Shown: positions 35,218-42,674 of the stretch, piece after piece
How the letters are laid out: each line of letters starts with the position of its first letter
How positions within the stretch are numbered: the stretch's first letter is position 1
The notes under the pieces: generated by a model
Told to the model about the DNA's origin: nothing
Databases searched by the model: none
Seen by the model: only the letters and a program-made list of their open reading frames with translations
IMG/VR virus record: IMGVR_UViG_3300020057_001228
Span: 102,578 to 166,577 of that record
Source: a virus
Length of the DNA stretch: 64,000 nucleotides
Reading direction: 5' to 3' (one strand)
Program-made: the position numbers and the translations under genes

Positions 35218-35547
35218 TCAGTTCTGCTCGATACTTACTGTAAGCCCCTGCCCCCAGCCTTCTAATTGATCCTTGTACATCTCGGCGTGCTCCTTGGGAG
35301 TTGTCTTCACGATAGCCTTGCCCTGGTTGTGAATCTCCCACGTCTTACTCTCCGCTTCTGCTCTACTGAGGTTACACACGCTCTTGAGGCCACCTGTGAC
35401 CTCTTCAAAGGTGTTGTGCTCTGTGTTATGGACAATGACGTTCCAGTCACCACCAGAGCCTGTTCCTGTACCTTGTGTGACCTTGTCCTTAGTGGGCGTT
35501 GCGGTCATGACAGGAAAGTTATCAAGCACGCTAGCATAGTTGTACAT
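35218..35547 (-). CDS. clpS: ClpS-like Clp protease adaptor
   Basis: 109 residues: a Gly/Thr-rich N-terminal tail of about 33, then a ClpS core from DWNVIVHNTEHNTFEEV to the end (SVCNLSRAEAESKTWEIHNQGKA, later GLTVSIEQ). The His of the N-degron pocket is kept (His73 in EIHNQGKA), while the usual N-D-D pocket is N-T-E (41-43). ClpS delivers N-degron substrates to ClpAP/ClpC. A phage version could redirect host proteolysis. Recognised by motif pattern; changed pocket residues may alter specificity. Confidence 0.8.
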   Translation of the reverse strand: MYNYASVLDNFPVMTATPTKDKVTQGTGTGSGGDWNVIVHNTEHNTFEEVTGGLKSVCNLSRAEAESKTWEIHNQGKAIVKTTPKEHAEMYKDQLEGWGQGLTVSIEQN

Positions 35548-35556
35548 CTGTTCTCC

Positions 35557-35811
35557 TTAGAAGCGGATGGTCTGACATCCTTCATACTTACCTGTTGCTT
35601 TTGGAAGCTCCAACCTAGAACCATAAGCGCGTTGACGAAACTCTTGTAGAGCTTCACGCTCGTTAGCATTGTTCATGCCACGTTTTACTAAGGCGTCATG
35701 TCGAAGGATCTCTGTATCCAGTAATGCCCTTACGCGTTCGTCTGTAGTAGTTTCCACTAGGGTCTCCAAGATATGTAAAGTGCAGTTCCTAGTAGTGACG
35801 CGTAGTGCCAT
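35557..35811 (-). CDS. Hypothetical protein (84 aa)
   Basis: Unrecognised, basic and helical. Overlaps the membrane-protein gene by 55 bases. Confidence 0.5.
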   Translation of the reverse strand: MALRVTTRNCTLHILETLVETTTDERVRALLDTEILRHDALVKRGMNNANEREALQEFRQRAYGSRLELPKATGKYEGCQTIRF

Positions 35812-36272
35812 TTCTGGTCCATCTCTATTGTCACGTGGACCTTTACGGCCGCACCTAGCATATCTACTTCAGACACCATCTTGTTGACAGTATCTGGGTA
35901 GTTCCATCCCTTAGTTACGTGGCAGAACCAACTGAGAAACCTTCTAGTATCCATCCACGCATGAGGCAAAGCTATAGATCCTAGGGCGTACCACAGGTTG
36001 AACCCTGGGTTGTAGCTCTGTAGGAATAGCAATGCTGGTAGGAACGACAACGTGTACACAAGTATGTGTGACCACAGTGGTGTATTCCACCCAGTCCAAC
36101 GGGGGTTGAATTCAAGTTCTCCGGTCATTGAAGCACTCAACAGATCAAAGGGTAGAAGTCCGCGCTTACTCTTGTTGTTAGCTTGATACGGGACCTGGAA
36201 CCAATAGTCTGCGATGCCATGAGTAGCATGAAATAGAGCGTATGCAGCTGCTAATATGGGTAGGTTGATCAC
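35757..36272 (-). CDS. DUF3307-like integral membrane protein
   Basis: 171 residues with three or four membrane helices. Pattern HGIADYWFQVPYQANNKSK, later LPHAWMDTRR and a terminal IEMDQKWHYASLL follow the order H..AD..Q..K / H..iD..+ / DQ..H of DUF3307 proteins. Biochemical role of that family is not known. In phages such proteins might alter the host envelope. Confidence 0.6.
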   Translation of the reverse strand: MINLPILAAAYALFHATHGIADYWFQVPYQANNKSKRGLLPFDLLSASMTGELEFNPRWTGWNTPLWSHILVYTLSFLPALLFLQSYNPGFNLWYALGSIALPHAWMDTRRFLSWFCHVTKGWNYPDTVNKMVSEVDMLGAAVKVHVTIEMDQKWHYASLLGTALYISWRP

Positions 36273-36286
36273 TGTTACTTCCCTTT

Positions 36287-36318
36287 AAAAAGGGGGCTCC
36301 ACCTTTCAGTAGAACCCC
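36287..36318 (-). terminator. Rho-independent terminator
   Basis: Minus strand GGGGTTCTAC-TGAAAG-GTGGAGCCCC (two G-U pairs) followed by TTTTT, right after the stop of the 123-aa gene. Confidence 0.8.
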
Positions 36319-36326
36319 AGAGCACC

Positions 36327-36698
36327 TTACTGGAGTACGAGCTTAGCCTGCTCCCGGCTGATGGGAGCTTCGATACGAACACCTTCACGAATCTCAACCA
36401 CTAGCTTAACGGAACTGACACTCCTTACGGATGGAACGTCACGAACTGTAGCTACTGCGCGAGCGTTGTTGGCTTTGATCTCTGCAGACCGACGCTTGAA
36501 GCCCTTGGCCTGAGCCTTAGACGCAGCTTCGTAGGTCTTGTACACAGTACCCTTGGACCGGGAGAGCGTAAGATAACGCTCGACAGTCTTGTACTGGGCT
36601 GCAGTGATGTTCTTCGTATCAATCTTCAATTGGCTGCAGATCTTACCCACTACGGAGTGCCAGATGTCCAGCTTCTTGGAGGCTTCGACTAGATTCAT
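36327..36698 (-). CDS. Basic hypothetical protein (123 aa)
   Basis: ATG 36698 with AAAGGGA upstream. Helical N-terminus, then Lys/Arg-rich (KAQAKGFKRRSAEIKANN) and a short hydrophobic end. May bind nucleic acid. Last gene of the RNA-repair run before a terminator. Confidence 0.55.
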   Translation of the reverse strand: MNLVEASKKLDIWHSVVGKICSQLKIDTKNITAAQYKTVERYLTLSRSKGTVYKTYEAASKAQAKGFKRRSAEIKANNARAVATVRDVPSVRSVSSVKLVVEIREGVRIEAPISREQAKLVLQ

Positions 36699-36732
36699 GA
36701 TGATGTTTCCCTTTACGTATGATGTTTGTCTT

Positions 36733-37629
36733 CTAGAAGTTGCCAGGAGCAACTTGAAACACCGTAAGGCCAAGAGACCTCATGTGGTTCACAACCTGAT
36801 CGCGGTCATCGAAGACCACATCTACGTAATACTCGGGAAGGATATGCGTCTTGTATAGCTCTTCTTTGATCACATAATCGGGACGGTTGTCCCCTGTGGT
36901 TCTCATGAAGAGTCCTACGCTCTCGATCCCGTGCTTTGCCAACGCTGTTTCTGTCTGTGTGCGGTACTTGTTTTCCCGGCCTGAGAGTAGAATCAGTGGT
37001 AGCCCCCAGTGCTGTTGGTACGCACGAATAGCGTTAGCTACTGGAGTATTCAATGGATCACGATCACATGTACTGGCGTCGAAAGGATTGCGACCATTGA
37101 GAAGGAACAGAGTTCCATCCAGGTCAGACACAATGCAACGCGGCTTGGTGGAATCGTTAATGAATGGTGTATCCGAGAGTAGCTTTTTGAAGTACTTCTC
37201 ATAGGTCTCTGTGATGGCTTTGACTCCAACAGGTTTATCCCGCTTAGAGTCTCGGTCCAGACAGACATGCAGAGGAGTATCAAACAGCTTGATCTCTACC
37301 TCTACGGTAGCTGGGAAGCTAGCTCTAGCTGTGAGGCTGACTGCTAGGTCCTGTAGCCGCGTGAGGTGTGGCTCGTAGCCATGGGTATTATCCACGACTA
37401 CGTTCTTGTGGTTGAGGAGTGCTTGAGTGATGATCGAGGATTCGATCTCGACCGTGGTCTTCTCATTGTTACGGGTCCATTGACCATCGTAGAGCATAAC
37501 CCGAAGGTCATCTTTGCTGGCTCTAACCCAGGAATCTGGATTCGTCTTTACAAGGTTTCTAGCAAAGGTAGATTTACCGGATGCTTGCAGGCCCCGAAGA
37601 ACTAGTAGCTTCAACGTATTCGTGCTCAT
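36733..37629 (-). CDS. pseT: Polynucleotide 5'-kinase / 3'-phosphatase (T4 PseT type)
   Basis: 298 residues. Kinase domain first: P-loop GLQASGKST (Lys19), KDDLR at 39-43, LDRDSKR near 124-130. Phosphatase domain second: VSDLDGTL with Asp169 and Asp171, later GRENKYR and DDRDQV of the HAD fold. It heals 5'-OH and 2',3'-cyclic phosphate ends for the RNA ligase encoded nearby, the T4-style counter to anticodon nucleases. TAGGAG precedes the ATG. Confidence 0.92.
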   Translation of the reverse strand: MSTNTLKLLVLRGLQASGKSTFARNLVKTNPDSWVRASKDDLRVMLYDGQWTRNNEKTTVEIESSIITQALLNHKNVVVDNTHGYEPHLTRLQDLAVSLTARASFPATVEVEIKLFDTPLHVCLDRDSKRDKPVGVKAITETYEKYFKKLLSDTPFINDSTKPRCIVSDLDGTLFLLNGRNPFDASTCDRDPLNTPVANAIRAYQQHWGLPLILLSGRENKYRTQTETALAKHGIESVGLFMRTTGDNRPDYVIKEELYKTHILPEYYVDVVFDDRDQVVNHMRSLGLTVFQVAPGNF

Positions 37630-38053
37630 CGTTTCTCCTAGTTAGAACGTGTGGGTATACAAGATCATCAATAGTCTTGTGAGGGTCAAGAACCCTCTCA
37701 CCCATATAGCAGAACGCTTCCATCAATTCATGTCGCACAGTCAGCTCTACAGCGTTCCATGCTTTCATGACTACCCTGGTCTCATCAGCGTCAACAGGGA
37801 TGAACACCCCGCCACCATAGCCAGTCTCTATCTTACCCGTCGTAGTATCTGGCCTTTGAAAGGTTGGCCAGATGACGAAGCCCATTACGTGAGTCTCGTT
37901 CATATTGACGAGCACGCCACCTTTGTAGCCTACAGAAGCGTAGCCACCCTTCCTGTAAAGCTCTTGAATCTTCCAGCTCCACCCCATATCTACACAGGAG
38001 GGTTTAAAGGTAATCCCATCTAGGATTACTTCTATATCACGTAGTATGAGAAT
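37574..38053 (-). CDS. Hypothetical protein probably initiated at ATT (159 aa)
   Basis: The first ATG (37987) has no ribosome site. In frame upstream the sequence reads as good protein (DIEVILDGITFKPS) back to an in-frame TAG at 38063-38065. Between them the only start-like codon is ATT at 38053, five bases after a perfect AGGAGG. Product unknown; contains a segment VRHELMEAFCYMGERV that is helical and might be metal binding, but this is weak. Overlaps PNKP by 56 bases. Confidence 0.6.
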   Translation of the reverse strand: MLILRDIEVILDGITFKPSCVDMGWSWKIQELYRKGGYASVGYKGGVLVNMNETHVMGFVIWPTFQRPDTTTGKIETGYGGGVFIPVDADETRVVMKAWNAVELTVRHELMEAFCYMGERVLDPHKTIDDLVYPHVLTRRNDEHEYVEATSSSGPASIR

Positions 38054-38062
38054 GAGGACCTC

Positions 38063-38305
38063 CTACAGGTGTATTGGCCTATGTGGGTACAGTGTTACGT
38101 ATACCTTAGGGTTCAATGCACCTATTCTTTGTGTGGGTGAATGTGGGTCAGCTAGCTCTGGGTTCTCGTCCTCTAGCTTCTTGAGCTCGTGGTAGAGTTT
38201 GTCCCATTCGTAGTCGCTGATCTTTGGCGCGTCGTGGTTATAGTAGAGTTGGCTATGATACTCAACATCTTCTCTAAGCTGGAGCACCTTCTCTTGCAGT
38301 GTCAT
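38063..38305 (-). CDS. Orphan NAD-dependent DNA ligase domain Ia (80 aa)
   Basis: Residues 1-62 match the N-terminal Ia domain of LigA, which binds the nicotinamide end of NAD: LYYNHDAPKISDYEWDKLYHEL, ENPELADPHSPTQRIGA. It stops soon after, where LigA would go on to the nucleotidyltransferase core with its KxDG lysine. AGGAG stands nine bases before the ATG. Sits between the ATT-initiated gene and the RNA ligase gene. Either a functional small protein or a relic. Confidence 0.8.
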   Translation of the reverse strand: MTLQEKVLQLREDVEYHSQLYYNHDAPKISDYEWDKLYHELKKLEDENPELADPHSPTQRIGALNPKVYVTLYPHRPIHL

Positions 38306-39386
38306 CTAGTGTTACTCCTAGTCCGTCGAAACCAGATCTGCCTTCCGGTTCCAACATACCCCAGATAGCCTTGTGGTAACCCTTGCGGTCTAACATCTTG
38401 AACATGATATAAGCCCAAGGATCACCGTACCCAAGAATGACAACAGCTAGAGCTTTGCGATCTGCACCAAAGGGCAACGCCTTCTGAGCCTCATCTAGCT
38501 TCTCTCTAGCTTTGTCTTCGACATCTCTGTACTTCTGCCGGAACTCCCGTTCCATAGACTTCATCCAGTTGAACATCTCGTCAGGAATATTCTCTGGGAT
38601 GTCCCCTGGCAGACCGTGAACTTCTTTCATGTAGAGCATGTTCCAAATCTGTTTGGGGTTCATGCCACTCATGATGCTGTTTAGTCTGCAGTACTCTGAG
38701 AACTTGATCTTGACTCGATACCCACTAGAGAAGCGAACGATATATCCTTCGCGATTCTCATACGTATGATTGGTCTCACTCTCTTGCACAATGCTTTCGA
38801 GAGTGGATCCTTCATACCGGTGGGCAGTGGGGAAGCCAAAGGAAGAGTCGAGCTTCAGTTCCTCACCCGTATCTGTGTTACGGATACCAGTAAGGATTAA
38901 ATCCTCCTGAGTACCATAATCTACAAGAATACGAGTCGTAGGATGCAGCAGCTCAAACATGTACGTGTTGGCTGTGTCTAACGCAGCGAGCTGGTCTTTG
39001 TATCTATTTTCAAACAACGCCTTAGCGATACCAACGTGATCAGAGGTGAAAGACCCTGAGGACGTTACTATTGGTAAACCGTCGAACCATGAAAGGGTGA
39101 TCAAAGACCCATCTAGCTTGTCGTATACATCGTAATCTAGACCTACAGGAATCTCTTCCAGTGGCCGCTCTCCGTAGTTGAAGAACTTGTTGTAGGGCCT
39201 AGAGACAACTCTTCCGTCGTCACTGATCACAATACCCCTGCAAGCAGAAGTAATGTAGTTCCAGGCCTGTGAGTACACACACAGAGGTGTGTATTTATAG
39301 ATGGTTAGAGGTAGGGTAGCATGTCTACCAGACCTTACCAAACCCTCATTAACATACGGTTGAATCATCTCGTTGGTGAGCAACAT
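38274..39386 (-). CDS. RNA ligase, T4 Rnl1-like
   Basis: 370 residues from ATG 39386 (AGAGG upstream). Motif I is YDKLDGSLI with adenylated Lys90; CRGIVIS and PYNKFFNYGE precede it as in Rnl1; motif IV EGYIVRF and motif V KIKFSEY follow. The C-terminal helical domain is Rnl1-like. Seals RNA ends made by the PNKP. Partner genes adjacent form a tRNA repair cassette. Confidence 0.88.
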   Translation of the reverse strand: MLLTNEMIQPYVNEGLVRSGRHATLPLTIYKYTPLCVYSQAWNYITSACRGIVISDDGRVVSRPYNKFFNYGERPLEEIPVGLDYDVYDKLDGSLITLSWFDGLPIVTSSGSFTSDHVGIAKALFENRYKDQLAALDTANTYMFELLHPTTRILVDYGTQEDLILTGIRNTDTGEELKLDSSFGFPTAHRYEGSTLESIVQESETNHTYENREGYIVRFSSGYRVKIKFSEYCRLNSIMSGMNPKQIWNMLYMKEVHGLPGDIPENIPDEMFNWMKSMEREFRQKYRDVEDKAREKLDEAQKALPFGADRKALAVVILGYGDPWAYIMFKMLDRKGYHKAIWGMLEPEGRSGFDGLGVTLDDTAREGAPA

Positions 39387-39771
39387 CAGTAGCACCTCTT
39401 CTAGCATCTTTGAAGTTTTTAACTAGACGAAGGCGCCTTCTAGCGCTACTAATTTCACTCAGCAAGCTACCGTAATGGGTCAGTGGTAGGACCATAGCTT
39501 GTCTAAGTTCACTACCCTTTTTAATGAAGTCTTGCTTAGCGGCGTAAGCACCAGGCCCTGTTGCTGGGGTCAAGCCAAGTAGCTGCATAGAATACCAGAC
39601 CATATTCTCGTCTAAACCATCTATGTGGTCAGCTGATATCTTGGACCACGACATTCTACCTCCAGCTCCAAGGACTACTGTCTGCCCTGGCGTAGGATTT
39701 GGGGCTATATGCCTAGCACTGATTGTTCCCATACTCACTGGTGAAAATCCTGTTATATTGTGGTGCGACAT
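39349..39771 (-). CDS. Hypothetical virion-like protein (140 aa)
   Basis: N-terminal half contains a repeated ISARHI / ISADHIDGL element as seen in tail-fibre tip proteins; the C-terminal half is helical and basic. AAAGGA upstream of the ATG. Lies directly behind the PAAR gene, so a tail-tip component is plausible. Confidence 0.5.
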   Translation of the reverse strand: MSHHNITGFSPVSMGTISARHIAPNPTPGQTVVLGAGGRMSWSKISADHIDGLDENMVWYSMQLLGLTPATGPGAYAAKQDFIKKGSELRQAMVLPLTHYGSLLSEISSARRRLRLVKNFKDARRGATDVAHQRDDSTVC

Positions 39772-39779
39772 AGTTTCCT

Positions 39780-40118
39780 TTAATCTGCAAAGACGATGGG
39801 GGCTCCCATGATAATGGTACCGTCACCTGATACGTCTCCGCAGTGCCTGGTAGTATCTGTAAGCCTCGCCACACCCTTGTCGTTGATTACTTTGGTAGAA
39901 CCAGAGGAGATACTATAGGTATTTGTGCCAACACATGCAGCGTGCACACCCTTATCATCCTTCCGAGCCATAGGCTGTCCCATAACCATCACCTTCGTAC
40001 TACCTTGGACGATAGGCCCAACCACACCAAATGGTGTCGGTATGCCTATGACAGGGGGTACGAGATGAACATCTGCGGCACAGATTGCTGTGTCACCAAC
40101 TCTAGCTATGGGAAGCAT
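39780..40118 (-). CDS. PAAR-domain tail spike tip protein
   Basis: 112 residues from ATG 40118 with TAGGAG upstream. Pattern IARVGDT...H, GPIVQGSTKVMVMGQPMARKDD, SSGSTKVINDKGVARLTDTT fits the three-fold PAAR repeat with metal-binding His/Cys. Caps the tail spike and pierces the cell envelope in contractile tails and type VI systems. Confidence 0.82.
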   Translation of the reverse strand: MLPIARVGDTAICAADVHLVPPVIGIPTPFGVVGPIVQGSTKVMVMGQPMARKDDKGVHAACVGTNTYSISSGSTKVINDKGVARLTDTTRHCGDVSGDGTIIMGAPIVFAD

Positions 40119-40204
40119 GATAGCAAGGCTCCTAATACACCACACACGAAGAACAATATCTCTATTAGTAGTACTGTAAGCCAGACTTCATCTTTAAATT
40201 TCAT
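40106..40204 (-). CDS. Tiny single-pass membrane peptide (32 aa)
   Basis: Short gene in another frame between the PAAR gene and the previous one: charged start MKFKDEVW, then about 20 hydrophobic residues (LTVLLIEILFFVCGVLGALL). The ATG overlaps the upstream stop, but no clear ribosome site was seen. Confidence 0.4.
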   Translation of the reverse strand: MKFKDEVWLTVLLIEILFFVCGVLGALLSCFP

Positions 40205-40929
40205 GATACCAAACTGTGGTAGCTGGCCCTTCAAACATTCTATCGGCATCTACGATAGTTAGATGTATGATGATCCTGCCAACAGGTACTCCACTATCTG
40301 TAACTATGAAGTCACCTTGGTAGTTACCAACAGGCAGAGGAGCAACGAAGGTTAACCCCACAGACAAGGTGTAGTTAGCACCTATGATTGAGTTCGTACG
40401 ATTGTATACACTCTGAAAGCCAACAGGGTCTTGTGCAGTAAAGAAGAAGAGATGAGGGTTGAGTGGATTGTTCGTGTCATCTAAGGTGATCTCGAAGAAG
40501 CTTCCTGTAAAGACTACAACGGGTTGGTTGGCGATAGCGTTTCTGCTTATCACCTCGCCTAGATTGGGCTCCGTCATCTTCCGGATCTCTTCGTAGAAGA
40601 TGATGTCCTGATTGAAACCTAGGTTGTCGAAGAAACCCAGGGAAACTGAGACTCTTAATGGAATCTGGAGGACCAGGGTCGTTAGCGGAGAGGGTAACAA
40701 CCCAACCATTGCCCCAGATATCCTGTCCTCGTACGTCCCAAGGTTGAGCTCCAGCCATCCGTTTTTGTTTGTTGCCATAGAGGTAAGCGTCTCTCAATCG
40801 TAGTACCGGACTGAAGATCATTCTAGCAGAATCGATATGTCTACGGGTGATGCTATCTTCCTCATAGTATTCCATAAAGAAACCAATACGTGCTCTGTCA
40901 AACGCTAGATACTGCCATGGTCCTCTCAT
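40194..40929 (-). CDS. Virion-like protein in two overlapping frames (possible +1 frameshift)
   Basis: Two frames share 302 bases. The frame from ATG 40929 (AGGAAG upstream) gives a good protein up to about SLSFPGF, then turns Arg-rich junk before ending at 40477. The frame from ATG 40778 to 40194 (194 aa) has a weak site; its later part is a clear beta-rich protein. Joining them by +1 near 40600-40680 would give about 245 residues. Otherwise two genes overlap by 100 codons. Beta-rich, in the PAAR cluster. Confidence 0.55.
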
Positions 40930-41102
40930 CTACGCTTCCTAACTACACTGTAGTAGCGGTTAGCTTTATGCATAGCTTCAAAGAAGACAGAAATCCTCTG
41001 GGTGTTTTCGACAACACCAAAGACTCTCCAAAGGAATACCTCGTCATGGATATTATTAATAAGCCAACGCATCCATCGGTTTACCACAGGAAGATTAGTC
41101 AT
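40926..41102 (-). CDS. Small protein, paralogue of its neighbour (58 aa)
   Basis: Found by translation; ATGA overlaps at both ends (with 41099-41101 and 40927-40929). Product begins MTNLPVVNRWMRWLINN and ends FFEAMHKANRYYSVVRKRR. It aligns over about 50 residues with the next upstream gene product. Function unknown. Confidence 0.65.
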   Translation of the reverse strand: MTNLPVVNRWMRWLINNIHDEVFLWRVFGVVENTQRISVFFEAMHKANRYYSVVRKRR

Positions 41103-41296
41103 CTACGTTTCCGAACAGCGTCACGGTAACGTCTAGCCTTAGCTAATCTCTCGAAGAACATGTCATCGAAGAATTTAGAGCTAGCATTCTCATCGTTACA
41201 GAAGTACTTCCAATTCAGCATCTCACCGTAGATACCACCAATGAGGTCCTTAATCCAGTAATAGACTCTTGCTGGCTGGTACACCAGTTCTATCAT
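41099..41296 (-). CDS. Small protein, paralogue of its neighbour (65 aa)
   Basis: ATG 41296 with GGGGAAG upstream; a longer frame to 41368 overlaps the next gene heavily. Ends FFERLAKARRYRDAVRKRR and shares W.K/R.LI..I..E...W+.F...EN with the 58-aa protein. Very basic C-terminus. Confidence 0.65.
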   Translation of the reverse strand: MIELVYQPARVYYWIKDLIGGIYGEMLNWKYFCNDENASSKFFDDMFFERLAKARRYRDAVRKRR

Positions 41297-41477
41297 GACG
41301 TCTTCCCCGTATGATGACATAGATGTCGTATAGATCTTGTATGCTGTCCGTGGCCCCATCTGCGTCATCGCTAGGCTCGTAGAACTGACCAGCCTCCATA
41401 CGGTTTATAGCCATAACACAGGCTACGTGCACATACACCCAAGCCTTGAAGTTGTCAGGCTGTGACCACGAAGTCAT
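41250..41477 (-). CDS. Hypothetical protein (75 aa)
   Basis: Start at ATG 41477 with AGGTGG seven bases upstream, inside the end of the 144-aa gene. Hydrophobic first third, acidic centre (EPSDDADGATD), basic end. Unrecognised. Confidence 0.5.
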   Translation of the reverse strand: MTSWSQPDNFKAWVYVHVACVMAINRMEAGQFYEPSDDADGATDSIQDLYDIYVIIRGRRHDRTGVPASKSLLLD

Positions 41478-41889
41478 CTTTAGCCACCTGTAGTAGAGCG
41501 AGTACACCACCGAGTGGTTGGATAGGAGCTAAGTCGTCTGTGTCAGGTTCCATCATGTCCATGACTGTAGCACTGACGATAAATTTGCCAATGAGATCAA
41601 CGGGTTTCCCAACCATAATCTGCCATTGGTAAGATCCCGGATCAGCTCCCCGTACGAGCGATGCTGCGTAAGGACACTTTCCATCCAGCCCAAGAGCTCC
41701 AAGAGTAAACCCAATAGGTGAAGCATTTGCTTCAACACTAAGGACCACATCAGTGAGGTCTCCTGTTACCTGGATCTCGCCAGTAAGGATGATGTCCTGG
41801 AAGTTGGTTATCGTTCCTAAGTATACACCCGCAACAGGGATCTTACCTGGGCCTAGATTAACTAGGGATAACTTTCCGTTGGCTCCCAT
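41455..41889 (-). CDS. Beta-rich virion-like protein (144 aa)
   Basis: AGGAG precedes the ATG. Gly/Thr/Val-rich strands (LGTITNFQDIILTGEIQVTG) suggest an immunoglobulin-like or tail protein. Clustered with the PAAR protein. Confidence 0.55.
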   Translation of the reverse strand: MGANGKLSLVNLGPGKIPVAGVYLGTITNFQDIILTGEIQVTGDLTDVVLSVEANASPIGFTLGALGLDGKCPYAASLVRGADPGSYQWQIMVGKPVDLIGKFIVSATVMDMMEPDTDDLAPIQPLGGVLALLQVAKDDFVVTA

Positions 41890-42157
41890 AGTCTCTCCTA
41901 GCCTTGATCAGGTTGTGTGCAGTTCTCAACCAGTCTAGCCTATACATGATGGTGTGGTAAATAGCTTTACCTACATCCAAAGCTAAGCTCTGGTGGTTGT
42001 ATATATGCTCTTTAGTATTGTTATACATACTGTACCTAAAGGTTACATCACGATGACCGATGTCTTCTAGCCCAGATACACACTGACCAAAAGAGAGCCA
42101 GTTATCTGGTGGGAGTTCACCCCATCCTAGTTCGTCTTCGATTACTACGTATTGCAT
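41858..42157 (-). CDS. Hypothetical protein (99 aa)
   Basis: ATG 42157 with AAAAGGG upstream. Beta-strand start (MQYVVIEDELGWGELPP) then helices with many aromatic and basic residues. First gene of the virion-like cluster, preceded by a stable hairpin. Confidence 0.5.
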   Translation of the reverse strand: MQYVVIEDELGWGELPPDNWLSFGQCVSGLEDIGHRDVTFRYSMYNNTKEHIYNHQSLALDVGKAIYHTIMYRLDWLRTAHNLIKARRDYGSQRKVIPS

Positions 42158-42189
42158 AGACACCCTTTTGTTTTACTTGGACAAGAGCA

Positions 42190-42207
42190 GGGGTGGCGAA
42201 CCACCCC
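42190..42207 (-). terminator. UUCG-capped hairpin, possible terminator
   Basis: Minus strand GGGGTGG-TTCG-CCACCCC, a perfect 7-bp stem with a stable tetraloop, in the 60-base gap after the 145-aa gene. No U tract follows, so attenuation or RNA protection is as likely as termination. Confidence 0.45.
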
Positions 42208-42222
42208 ATACCCATCTAATCG

Positions 42223-42660
42223 CTAGTTAGGGAAGCTTAGAAACTTCTTCTTGATGTCTGGCTCCATGTTCGGAATCTGTTCCAACCACTGAGCTCTCTC
42301 TTCGAAGCAACAATCGAAGATCATAGACAACACAACGCCAACTAGCGGCTTTTCAGCACCACGAAGCTTCGTGATCGATTCAACATCAAAGTTCTCATTC
42401 CGTACAGCGATACGGAAGATGTGCTCGATGTTCGTACTCTTATAGGGATTCGCCAGCGTGTCATCGCTGGGAATCTCCTTAAGACAAGCGTGTTCATCGC
42501 TGTTCGGTGTATGCGGTTCAGCACACAGCCAGCAGATGTAGGGTAGCCCCAACCTAAAGTTGGCCCACTGTTCATTGAGGTCAATGTCAGAGGGCATGGA
42601 CACATCCTTGGTCAGCTCAGCAAGCTGCTCAGGGGTCAGTGTCTCTTCCAATGTTGCCAT
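42223..42660 (-). CDS. Hypothetical protein with Cys cluster (145 aa)
   Basis: AAGGAG precedes the ATG. A CWLC pair then HTPNSDEHAC gives a possible zinc site around residues 43-58; the rest is helical and acidic. Last gene after the first MoxR gene. Might be a helper of that system; unrecognised. Confidence 0.55.
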   Translation of the reverse strand: MATLEETLTPEQLAELTKDVSMPSDIDLNEQWANFRLGLPYICWLCAEPHTPNSDEHACLKEIPSDDTLANPYKSTNIEHIFRIAVRNENFDVESITKLRGAEKPLVGVVLSMIFDCCFEERAQWLEQIPNMEPDIKKKFLSFPN

Positions 42661-42674
42661 GTGGTTTGTCTCCT

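Noticed and set aside
38063-38305. Full-length NAD-dependent DNA ligase broken by a frameshift
   Set aside because: No catalytic core with a KxDG lysine of the LigA type follows in any frame downstream; the sequence turns into the ATT-initiated gene.
40890-41129. 79-aa plus-strand reading frame
   Set aside because: Lies opposite the 58-aa minus-strand gene, which fits the ATGA coupling and has a paralogue.
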